Assembly (NCBI GenBank): GCA_022592445.1
Contig: JABYQR010000205.1
Span: 1-64,000, forward strand
From: Cytidiella melzeri
Taxonomy: Eukaryota; Basidiomycota; Agaricomycetes; Polyporales; Irpicaceae
DNA length: 64,000 bases
Reading direction: 5' to 3'
Positions within the stretch are counted from its first letter, which is position 1, and each line of letters starts with the position of its first letter. Positions 10,422-20,599 of this stretch are shown here, piece after piece. Position numbers and translations under genes: made by a program. The notes under the pieces were generated by a model. It had not been told where the DNA came from. It saw only the letters and a program-made list of their open reading frames with translations, and did not search any database.

Positions 10422-13043
10422 ATGGACTCAGCGCCGCTCAGTGTGCCGACGCCCACTGGCAGGCTAGTCGGCCAGCCACTGCTGTACGCTATTTCCGTCT
10501 TCGCTAGCCTGGGTGTTTTTCTGGTGAGTAGCTGGATATATGGCGTACCCAACCCTCGACTGACAAGCTGCTCTCTCAGTTTGGGTATGATCAAGGGTAT
10601 GTATGAGTTCCTTAGGTGCAACACGGACTCGCATAGAAAAGTGAGGTGCTTATTGGTGAACCATGAACTAGTGTCATGTCTGGGATCATTACAGGTCCCC
10701 GCTTTCTCAAATATTTCAATGACCCGTCCGCGCTGGAAGTCGGGACCATGGTAGCAGTACTGGAGATTGGTGCATTTGGTACGTCACTCGGCGTGCATAT
10801 ATTCATAGCAGAGCTGAAATTGCATTGCAGTAACGTCGGTTGCTGCTGGTCGTATTGGCGATATTCTCGGAAGGAGAGGTACTTTGTTTTCTGGAGCAGT
10901 CATCTTTGCCGTTGGTGGTGCAATTCAAACCTTCACCAACGGCTTCACGATCATGGTCGTGGGCAGGATTGTCGCCGGATTCGGCGTTGGTTTGCTCTCG
11001 TTCGTCCCAACGCAGGATCTTAAAAGATATAATTACTTACTCAGTTTGCTAGAACTATCGTGCCGATATACCAGTCCGAGATCTCACCTCCCAATCATGT
11101 AAGCTGTGTTCGCAACCTCAGTGTAGCACGCGCCGCTGATCCGTGGAACAGAGAGGTGCACTTGCGTGCATGGAGTTTTCCGTCAACGTATTTGGTTATG
11201 CTTCCTCAGTGGTAGGTTTCACGCACGGTCGGAGCGAAAAACACTGATATTATGCCATGCCGAAAGTGGATAGATTATTTCTGCTCTTTCATTGAGTCGG
11301 ATAACTCGTGGAGGATCCCACTGGCGGTGCAATGCATCATCGGAGCTTTGCTCGCTGTGGGCTCACTGCTCATACCAGAGAGTCCTCGGTTAGTGCAGCT
11401 GTACAGCTTTGTGACTCTTTGAATGCTAATACCGAGCAAAAGATGGCTCATTGACAACGACCGAGACGCTGAAGGAATGCGTGTAATAGCCGATCTTCAT
11501 GGAGGCAACGAGGAGGATGTCGTGGCCGTCGCTGAATTCCAGGAGATTAAGGATAGAGTCATGTGGGAGGTACGTGCCTTCACGAACTGTACAGCCTCTC
11601 AAGCTCAGCTATACTCTCAGCGAGAAAGTGGTGAGGAGAGAAGTTATGCTTCGATGTGGAAGAAATATAAGCGACGCGTCCTACTCGCGATGTCTTCTCA
11701 AGCGTTTGCTCAGCTCGTAAGTTCTGATCTAGCCGACAATATGAGCTCGCCCTCTAACGACTAGAATTACAGAATGGGATTAATGGTACGCCCAGTTCGA
11801 CTTGACCGCCTGTTGAATTACCAACTTTGTTTTTCCAGTCATATCCTACTACGCACGTGAGTTCTAGCTTGTCCTGTATATGTCATAGCACTAGCCAACC
11901 AAGGCCTACAATCACAGCTAGAGTTTTTGAAGGTACTTACGCTGTCAACTTTCATTGGCTGCCATACTCACACATTGTCACGCAGCGGCCGGCTGGATTG
12001 GCCGCGACGCTATATTGATGACCGGTATCAACGCCATCATATACGTTCTCAGTACCTTGCCACCGTAAGCTCCTTGCGCTTCGTGAGGTGATGTGTCTTG
12101 AGCGCAATTCCCAGGTGGTATCTCGTAGACCGTTGGGGCCGTCGTTTGATCCTTTTGAGCGGTGCTATCGTTGTGAGTCCCATCCATGCATTCTGTTGAT
12201 GCACACATCAAATTCTCTACCAGATGGGCGTTGCCCTCGCTATGACGGGATGGTGGATGTATATTGACATACCTCAAACTCCACAAGCCGTCGTAGTATG
12301 TGTCATCATTTTCAACGCTGCATTCGGGTATAGTTGGGGACCTCTCCCTTGGCTCTACCCTCCCGAGGTACGGCTTTCTACATTTGACATTATACCAGTG
12401 TGTTGATGCCATTCCCAGATTATGCCTTTGACAGTGCGCGCGAAGGGAGTGTCGTTATCAACTGCAGTAAGAATCACTTCACTCGAGTCAAACACGACAC
12501 CCTGAATGAACTTTGTTAGACCAATTGGGCATTCAATTTCCTGGTAGGTGAGATGACGCCTTTCCTGCAAGAAGTTATAGAGTGGCGTCTATACCCAATG
12601 CATGGATTCTTCTGCGCCTGTAGTTTCGTCGTAGGTGCGCACTCATACAGAGCGTTGAAACAAAACGGAATGCTCACCACGTACACATCTTGACTAGTTT
12701 ATTTCTGTAAGTCGCACGATGCATGCACCATCAATATTCGCAATTACTGACGTGAATTCAGTATACCCGGAGACCATGGGCGTTCCTCTAGAAGAAATGG
12801 ACGCCGTTTTTGGGGAAGGTCAGTCATGTTGAATGGTAACAGCTACAAGATACTCATGGTATCGGTACAGAGGAAGAACAAGAACGTCTAGAAGACGAAG
12901 AATCAGAGCAAGCATCTCTAGTGTCCCGCCAGTCTCGCAGGACTCGACAGCCCTTCAAGCCCGCAAGCAACAATTTCCTCAGTCGCCTTACCGGTGGCTC
13001 GAGCCGTGCTCAATACCAGCCTATTCAAGACGGGGAAGAATAG
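10422..13043 (+). CDS. MFS sugar transporter
   Basis: Twelve-helix sugar porter of the plasma membrane, split into many short exons. The family signatures are present. Helix 1 begins LLYAISVFASLGVFL and continues after an intron to MSGIITG. The loop 2-3 motif is GRIGDILGRRGTLF, and GRIVAGFGVGLLS lies in helix 4. PESPRW precedes the central loop. Helix 7 has QLNGINVISYY. The loop 8-9 motif is LVDRWGRRLILLSG. The helix 10 region has GYSWGPLPWLYPPEIMPL, and PETMGVPLEEMD follows the last helix. The long acidic C-tail ends QPIQDGEE with TAG at 13041. The frame stays open for 24 further codons to a TGA at 13116. The substrate cannot be told from sequence alone; hexoses or disaccharides are both possible. 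Confidence 0.87.
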
Positions 13044-13468
13044 GAATTAGCGAGGATGCACAATGAGTTTACGGAGGAGCAACACCATGACGACGCTGAA
13101 AGCGAAGGTGGAGAATGAGATGCACGTTCGTGTGCATTTCGTAGCCAAACATCGCTGGCAGGTTTCAATCGCGGTCTGCTTGACGCAGTGATCGCTGATA
13201 GTGGTCATGCATAATCCCTTTCCATAATCCCCTTGTGCCGTCCTCACCAAGTTGACATGATACTATCACAGCCTATTACAACGCCAGCGATGCCCCCTTG
13301 ACTCCTCTGTTTTTGTGCCCATTTCTCTAGTCATGGACCCGTAGCATATACAGCACGTCTGTTTGCTGTGGAAGCTGCTTTCTGTTGCCCAATCATATTT
13401 GTTTTCTCAGCTTATGGAAATCACAAGATCGAATGTCATGGGGCGAAATACCATCAGACGCGCGTAGT
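13044..13468. other. Intergenic between transporter and helicase
   Basis: About 425 bases. The first 75 form an in-frame acidic continuation of the transporter frame beyond its TAG. The rest shows no coding signal and should hold the helicase promoter. Confidence 0.4.
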
Positions 13469-15396
13469 ATGAGCTCTCTGCTTCGCTCCGCCACCTTCGC
13501 TCGGAGGACGCCATGTCTGTGTCTGCCACAACTCGGCAGATACTATTCTGCACCACCGAATGCACGGTCCGCGTCGTTTGAAACTCTTGGGATAGACCAA
13601 ACTGTTGTTCGTGCGTTGGGACGAGCCTTCCCGAATGTTCAAGCCCCCACTGCGGCACAGGCCCAATTTATCCCTGCTATCTTACGGGGCAAGGACGTGT
13701 TGTTGAAAGGAGAGACTGGGACTGGAAAGTATGTGTTCATTGTCTATGGGTACGGACAGCGGTATACTGACGCAAGGCATGCTGGACCCCGTCAGATCGT
13801 TTGGTCTTGTGCTGGCACTGCTTAACCAGGATCGACGACCGCGAAGAATACCGAATCACAACGATGCTTCACGCGCACCAGACATTGCGTCTCTCGTCAT
13901 CACTCCGCACCGTGAGCTGGCATATCAGTTCATGCATTGGATAGGCTCCATTCTAGATATGACTCCCAACCCAGTCCCGCTCTCCTCCATCGCCCAAGTG
14001 CTCCTGCGAAACGCGTCTGTTCCGATTTACGAACAAATCAGAGACATACGCGCTGCAAACCCTCAGATCCTTGTAGCGACGCCGCAAGCCTTGTTGGAAG
14101 CATTAAACCACCACCCGGACCCATTAGATATACGCGGTATCTCGACGGTGGTCGTCGACGAAGCGGACTATCTGTTGGAAACTATCCCTGCAGGGATAGA
14201 CAAGATGAAAAAGTTGAAGTTGGAAAAGGCCCTTCTTCGACACCCGTCGCCGACGCGTCAAATACTCGATTTGATCTATGGGTCGAAGCGGAAGACGTCT
14301 TCGTACAAGTTGCAGCACGTTGCTGAGAAGAAGAGTAAAGAACTTGAGAAAAGTGATAGCAGTCCTTTCCGACCGCGTCCGCAGCTGGTGTTGTCTAGTG
14401 CAACGCTGCGGGCTGCGTTCCGTGGATCTGTGCTGAACGATGGCTGGCTTACACCGGTGCTTGGTGACCTCGTCAAGGTGGGCGAGGCTGAGAAGGAGCA
14501 CAGTACGGCCAACGCAACGCTTGGTGGAAGCTCCATTGTTCACTGTGCTTTGGTCGTGTCCGAAGACGGAGAAATTGTTAACATTGAAGGGGCAGCTCAG
14601 CGAGAAGAAGGTGCACCCATTGTGGCTTCAGCATCCGAGCCGGCGGAGGACGAAGCAACATTGGCCGACGAAGAGCCGCTAGCTATTGACCCCGCTGTCG
14701 AAGGCATCAGCCAGCAGGAGATCGCGGGTACGTGTAATTCAAAACCGACGATGATCTTTGCCATGTCGCTGACGTATGTTTGGTAATTATATTGCGGTTT
14801 ATCACGCAATAGAGTTTGGCAGACACCCCTCCCCCTTCAACCAAGCCGCACTAGAGGCCACCGCGGCTGTATTTGCATTTGACGTCCCGAGAGTTGCGCT
14901 TCTAGTGCTTCCTGCTGCTGCTTCAGTGCGTCGTGCTGTGTTCGACCTTCGTATGCTCGGGGTCAATGCGCATGGACTGGATGTGCTTGATACCGCGAGA
15001 GGAGGCGCGTATCTTCTGCAGCAAGGCACTCAAGCAGAAGCAAACCCAGCGCTCCTGGTATCCACGCTTGCCACCACAAGAGGGTTGGACCTCCCGGACT
15101 TGACACACGTCTTCATACTTGGTGTCCCAGAAGCACTTACGGCGGATGGGTATCTTCACGTTGCTGGACGTGTGGGTCGCTTTGGGAAGCCTGGAAAGGT
15201 GATCGCGATTCTGGAATCTCGACGTCAAATGGTGGGAACACGAAAGGACAAGCTCAGCTACAAGGACGAGCCGCTTCGGCTCAAAAAGATATTCAAGGCT
15301 ATCAAGGTTACGCCGACGAAATTGGAATATTTTGACGATGCTAAGGATAGGTCGCCGCCCGACGACAACGTAGGCAACTTGCAGGATACGATCTGA
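13469..15396 (+). CDS. MRH4: Mitochondrial DEAD-box RNA helicase, MRH4-like
   Basis: Three exons (introns 13729-13795 and 14728-14812). The N-terminus MSSLLRSATFARRTPCLCLP looks like a mitochondrial presequence. A Q-motif-like segment (AFPNVQAPTAAQAQFIPAIL) precedes the Walker A GETGTGKS, which is split by intron 1. Motif Ia (TPHRELA), motif Ib (ATPQALLEAL), DEAD, SSAT (motif III) and motif V TRGLDLPD are all visible. Motif VI reads HVAGRVGR instead of HRxGRxxR. A long acidic Ala/Glu-rich insert lies between the two RecA lobes. Yeast Mrh4 is a mitochondrial helicase needed for large ribosomal subunit assembly; the same role is inferred from the domain pattern and presequence. Confidence 0.78.
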
Positions 15397-15900
15397 TTGA
15401 ACATCTGTGACTTGTCTGCCTTAACATGTGGATTGGCCTAGCGCGACACTCTGTCAGCGGTGCTGGGCGCACATCAAAGGGCAATTCAGACCGTGGCTAC
15501 CGTGGCTGATAAATGACTAGAGGATGTGAGAGTGACTGTGGACTGGAAGAGCTGCAGGTGGCCATGGGAAGAGTTGTGGATAGTATGTCCTAGTAGCATC
15601 GTGTATGTGTGTCTCATACGCATGTTTTTGAATGGACGATAAGAGCAACATTCATCCCATCTTCGAACAACCATCACCCAAGTGTGACGTGTGATCGTGA
15701 CGACCCTGAATCGGGCCGTGACCTACTGTACGATAGATCGCAGGAGGCGGGTGTTCTTCGTGACGCAGCCAGGCTGAGGCTGCCCGAGCTCATACCACCT
15801 GCCGACAACAGATGTTCGTCTGCTTATAACCTCTCCCATTCGTTCTCTGGCTTGTCTCCTTCCTCCCCCTCCTCCCCCCTCCCCTCACCATCCACCGCCA
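15397..15900. other. Intergenic with pyrimidine-rich leader
   Basis: About 500 bases. The last 60 before the ATG at 15901 are almost pure C/T, a common feature of well-expressed basidiomycete promoters. A TATAAC element lies at about 15823. Nothing else coding is seen. Confidence 0.45.
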
Positions 15901-18809
15901 TGTTCATCCGGCGGCCGACGTCGTTCAAGGCGTTCCTCACGGCCGTGGTCCTCCTCACCCTTCTGTCCCACCCTGCCTCTGCGCAGAACAGCCAGAATTC
16001 CTCTCTGGCTGCTACCCCTGCTCAGTCTCCCTCGCTTTCCTTTTCTCTGACGACAAGCTTGGAAACGATACAGACGTCTACTACCAGTGGTCGCAGCGTA
16101 ATCGCGGTCAGCACGACCGTTCCTGTAGTGTTCAACGTTACCGTTACCCCGACTGCCTCGTCCACGTCCAGCGCCGCTCCTAGCGCATCCTCGTCTGCCG
16201 CCGCCGACCCCCGCATATTGGATACCAAGATCGACCCCGGCTTTGGAGTACTAGGTGCCATCCTCATTCTCACTGGTATCCCAAGCGCCTTCCTCGGTCA
16301 CAAGAATAGATGGTGAGCTTGGTCTGTTCGGCTATCCACATGTCTGTGCTGACAAGTTGGTTTCTCTCAGGACGTCCTTCTTTCTCATAGGCTTTTACAC
16401 ACTCTCGCTTGTTTGCTTATGCCTTATCTTAAAGTTCGGCGTTCTCCAGGCCGTGAACCCACCTAGCACGACACTTCGCGGACTGTTCGTCTTGGCTTGT
16501 ACGGTTGCGGGAATTGCAGGCGGAGGAGTCACGATCTTTTTCTGGAAGGCCACCAAGTATTTCATTGGGGCATGGGGCGGGCTGGCTTTCGGGCTTTGGA
16601 TACAGTGCTTCCGTGATGGCGGACTGATTCATCCTGTCGGTTTCCGTTGGATAATGTACCTTGGTGCGCAAACATTTCCTTCGGCGTATTCGTCGCATTT
16701 CTAACAGACGAACAACAGCCTGCGCAGTGGTGGGTTTCATTCTCTGTACCATCAATAAAATCCACTATTACACTGTCATCGTGTCTACCGCATTCGTTGG
16801 GGCGACGGCCTTCATGCTCGGCGTGGATTGCTTCTCGACCGTCGGCGTCAAGGAGGTGAGTTACGTGCAAGTTTTACATTGACGGACGCGACGTTGACAG
16901 TTATTCGGATCAGTTTTACATCTGGAACCTAGGCTTTACTTCGCTGTTCCAGCGGTATGAACAACTCGGCATCCAGTTCCCTGTCACCCAGACTATGGAA
17001 ATCGAGCTGGGTCTCCTCGGAGCCGTGGCCATCATGGGCATTGCGCTTCAGCTGCGTATTCTCAAGATTCTTCAGCGCAAACTGGCAGAGATCAAAGCCG
17101 AGCAGCAACGTCTGGACGAAGACCAGGAAGCTCGCGCCGCTGATCGTTTCCAGAGTATAGACGAGGAGAAGGCTGAGTGGGAACGCGACCACTCCGCGCT
17201 CAGGAAGCACGGGCGTCAAGATAGTATGGCTTCCAGTATGCTACTCAAGGACACGGAGACAGCTGTTGGTTCGCCGGACATTGATGAGAAACGGCGGTCA
17301 ACGTTGTCCCTAGCTGGCGTCTCTCCTCGACCTCGTTACCAGTCTGGTGTCTCCAGCTTGATGGCTTCGACTCCGGTCGAGGGTAGACAATCTCCTGGTG
17401 CTCTTCCTACGCTCGACCTAGGCGTTGACCTCGAATCTGATGTCCCCAAGAACTATCTGGCTGCAGATGGCAAGACGAGTGCCGCGAGGCAGAGGAGCTC
17501 ATCAGGCGCTATGTCGCTCATGCAAGATATCGAGGAGTTGAAAGAGAAGGAGAGACTGCTTTCCGAGATCCAGACTATCCGCAAGTCCATCGAGGTTCTC
17601 AAGTCAGACACACCGGCTCCCTCTACGCCTGATGAATCCCGCCGCCCGTCTTTCTCGTCCCGCCATACGCTCGGCCACGATCTCGAGTCTATTCCGTTCG
17701 TAGGTCCTTCTGCTTCGCGTCCCCAGGTAGTAGATGCTCGTGCCAGGATCCATTCTATGGATCTTTTACACCGGGAGAGTATTGCCGGAGCCATCGCGCG
17801 ACCAACCAGCGTACCTTTGCAGAACGAGGACGGCTGGGATGCCTACATTCGGGAACGTAAGCTACTCACACCTCCATCAGGCGTTTCTCCTCCGATAGCA
17901 ACGTCACCGATGCCTTTGCTGAGCCCGAAGCCCCGAGTTGCTACTTCGCCTGCGGTCGCCGATGCGCTTCTCAAGCGTCAGCATCGCGAAAGCTCGTTGT
18001 CCTTTGGTCGTCTGTCCCCGGTGGCCGGCTCCACAGCGGAACCACAGCCATCACCTATTTCTCCCAAGGAAAAACGACAGTCGGCTGTAGCTGCGAGGGG
18101 AAGGTCTCCGTCGGAACTGCCCATTGCCTTGCGTCCTGCAGTCAAACCGGACTTACAGAGCAGTTACGCACCTGGTGTCATCCTTCCTCCTCAGAGCCGT
18201 GACGTGTCTTCTCCGCCACCCCAGAGGCCGGAATCGTCTTCGCGTGTCTTGTCCTTCGAGGAGCTCGAGGGGCGTCATCGCGAGCGTCTGAGGCAACTGC
18301 AACAACCGGTTACTCAAGCCGAGAAAGAGCACGCGGACTTGCAGGCTGCCAAAAGCCGTTGGGAACGCGCGAAGGAGATGGAGAAGCAGGCTGTGACGAA
18401 GCGTCAGGCGGAACGGGCTAGCAAGCAGGCGAAAGAGCAGGAGAAGCAGCGCAAGTCTGGCGAGGCGGTCAAACAGTCGATCTCGCTCGGTGACGATCCC
18501 CAGTCGGGTGGTGGTGGTGGTGGTGGGCACCAGAGGTCGCTGAGCGCAGACGTGCTTGCGGCTGTGCAGCCTCGCCCGCTCGACCGGTCCTCGAGGCGGC
18601 ATTCGACGCTCAAAGTGGAGGACTGGCAGAAGAATCAGCTTGAGGATGTTGAGCTTGGGCTTGCATCGCGGGAACGCCCGCAACAGAAGCGCGAGACGTC
18701 TTCGAGACGACAGTCGGGCGTGCCGTTCCCCGACTCTGGGCCGACGAGTCGCCCGGCGAGGGACAGCAGGCGGATGTCTGGGATGCCTGTGCGTGACCCT
18801 ATCAACTAG
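15901..18809 (+). CDS. TM7S3/TM198-like multi-span membrane protein with long cytosolic tail
   Basis: An N-terminal signal peptide (FLTAVVLLTLLSHPASAQ) is followed by a Ser/Thr-rich extracellular stretch. About seven membrane segments come next, spread over exons: GVLGAILILTGIPSAFLG, SFFLIGFYTLSLVCLCLIL, RGLFVLACTVAGIAGGGVTI, FIGAWGGLAFGLWI, YLACAVVGFILCTI and VIVSTAFVGATAFMLGVDC, then IELGLLGAVAIMGIALQLRI. This matches the DUF4203 / TM7S3-TM198 domain of fungal proteins. The last exon, from 16995, gives a very long charged Ser/Pro-rich tail with coiled-coil stretches (KSRWERAKEMEKQAVTKRQA). The function is unknown; a surface sensor or organiser is an inference from its shape only. Confidence 0.72.
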
Positions 18810-19528
18810 GGTTGCTACGAACAATGCTCGCATAGGGTTGTTTGTCATATCCATGCGAGCTGTACGACCACTGGACATTTCATCTCCCTTGGACTTATAA
18901 TCATGCACTCATGGGATGGTGAGTATATAGGCATTTTCCACTCTTACCAGTAGCACCGATATGGATTTTCACTGTCACTTCTTCACCACACATCACTCAC
19001 GGACTTTACACATGACACCTCCACGTAACATATCATCTTAGTTTGCATAGTACTGTCATTTCTCATTCACCATAGTCATCAATTGGCCTGTTGCAAACAG
19101 CATTCGCTCGAGGTTCCCGTCTCCGAAGTCGTTTCATTATGGCAAGTCGGATTGATCGGGAGGCTGATGCGCTACAGAGGGTGAATCTACACCTGATCTC
19201 GATCACATCTAGGACTTTGGGGAGGACATTGACAGTCTGGATCTTTGGGCGGGACGGTGTGTAGCCTCCTCGTCGTGCAGTCTCGGTCGTGTTTCGATGG
19301 TAGAGTGTATGACTATCTTGCGCATCGCCTTTGAGCGCACTGATCTGTGTCCGAGACCGCGTAGATCGAGGCTGCGATGAGGTGCAATGCGACGACACAG
19401 GGGTAGACGGCTTCCCCAATTCTCCACTTCAATTCAGTCCTAACCAAGCTCAGCACGCGCTATATAACCCCAGCCCTTTTCAACAAGCTCGCAAGGGACT
19501 TGCTCTTTCTACCGTCACAGCACACACC
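18810..19528. other. Intergenic
   Basis: About 720 bases with only scattered short frames and no recognisable protein. Its right end holds the TATA box of the next gene. Confidence 0.4.
19461..19467 (+). promoter_or_regulatory. TATA box
   Basis: TATATAA, 62 bases before the ATG at 19529, the expected spacing for a short leader. Confidence 0.55.
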
Positions 19529-20374
19529 ATGTCCAACATACAACGCTCAAAATCCACGCCGCACGTCGCGCCTCTCCAGCCTTTCCTCGTCCCCTCGGGC
19601 TCAAAAACGCACCTAGCTGCAGCGAAACCACGTATTCGACGCCATCAGACAAGCCTCGCGTTAACAGATCTCGTTCCCGGGCACAGAACCCCTCGCACCG
19701 AGGACGACCCGTTCAGCCTCGGCGGGTTCTTTCCGTCCCCAGCTGAACGCCCAGACGCGGTGTGGAATTGGCTGCACGTCCAGGAAGATTCAGTGGCAGA
19801 TGTCACGACCGAAGAGACCGAGGACGAGGATGGGGTGGGTGGTGACGGCACCAGGAGAGCTCATGTGATGTTTGACCATGCAGAAGACCAGAGGACTGCG
19901 GAGATGATTCTGAGGGAAGACAAATTGGGTGTGTTATCTCTGCGATGTGAGTCGACTTTTCCCAGCTGCTCGTTGTTGCCTATCCATGTGATAGGAACTT
20001 TTTCGACTTCCCTGTTCGTCCGACCCTGACAATTGTTTTTCTATCGTTTTGCAGCCGACATGTTCTCGTCCGGCCACGCCGTGCAGAGCCAGAAGACGAC
20101 GGGGGTGTACCGTGACGACTCGGATCGTTTGCTCTCGCCCTACTGCGAGGATAATCCTTTGGACGATGACGCGGTGTACTTGTCGCTTGCTGCGTTGAGG
20201 AATGCACACAGTGCCGTGTTGGTGCCTGCGCGCGCTGTGGCAGAGTGCGACGGCTCGGGTCCGTTGTTCTGTCCTGTCGAGGATGCGTCTGCTGGTAAAT
20301 ACGAGGAAGATGGTTCCTGGCAGGCTGTGATGTCGCAAGGAGTGGGTTTGGTTCTTGACTACTTTGCCATGTAG
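19529..20374 (+). CDS. Hypothetical protein
   Basis: Two exons with an intron at 19947-20054 (GTGAGT...GCAG). The start is MSNIQRSKSTPHVAPLQPFL. The protein is hydrophilic. Exon 1 carries a Trp-containing segment (ERPDAVWNWLHVQED) and an acidic run (TTEETEDEDGVGGD). Exon 2 begins SDMFSSGHAVQSQ and contains DDDAVYLSLAALRNAHSAVL. It has no signal peptide, membrane segment or domain I recognise. The well-placed TATA box, clean splice sites and absence of internal stops support a real gene of about 245 residues. Confidence 0.6.
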
Positions 20375-20459
20375 CTTTCTATAGTTCTGGTGTATGATAT
20401 CCACAACGCGATATGGTTGTCGTTGTACTCGAGAGAGGAAACATACACGTAACATCGCG

Positions 20460-20482
20460 GTGACGTGTTACGGTAACGTCAC
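20460..20482. promoter_or_regulatory. CRE-like inverted repeat
   Basis: GTGACGT and ACGTCAC form perfect 7-bp inverted arms around 9 bases, and an overlapping palindrome GTTACGGTAAC sits inside. TGACGT half-sites are bound by bZIP (CREB/ATF) proteins. It lies 14 bases upstream of the TATA box of the CSL gene. Confidence 0.4.
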
Positions 20483-20495
20483 ATGGGTGTCACTG

Positions 20496-20501
20496 TATAA
20501 A
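20496..20501 (+). promoter_or_regulatory. TATA box of CSL gene
   Basis: TATAAA, 99 bases before the ATG at 20600. Transcription would be expected to start near 20525-20535. Confidence 0.55.
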
Positions 20502-20508
20502 GAGAGTG

Positions 20509-20580
20509 TTCCCACGATTCTGGACTTGTTCCCACACTGCTCTGACCAAGTTCCCACAGTCGATTGCTCTTGCGTGGGAA
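20509..20580. promoter_or_regulatory. Cluster of four CSL-binding sites
   Basis: Four perfect matches to YGTGGGAA, the CSL/RBP-J consensus, lie within 72 bases. They are TTCCCACG at 20509-20516, TTCCCACA at 20529-20536, TTCCCACA at 20551-20558 and, on the other strand, CGTGGGAA at 20573-20580. They sit between the TATA box and the start codon of a gene that itself encodes a CSL protein. Confidence 0.65.
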
Positions 20581-20599
20581 CGAGACACAGTCCACCCTC

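Noticed and set aside
18153..18908. 251-codon minus-strand frame
   Set aside because: It is the antisense of the Ser/Arg/Glu-rich tail of the membrane protein; its Arg/Leu/His-rich content is an artefact of codon bias.
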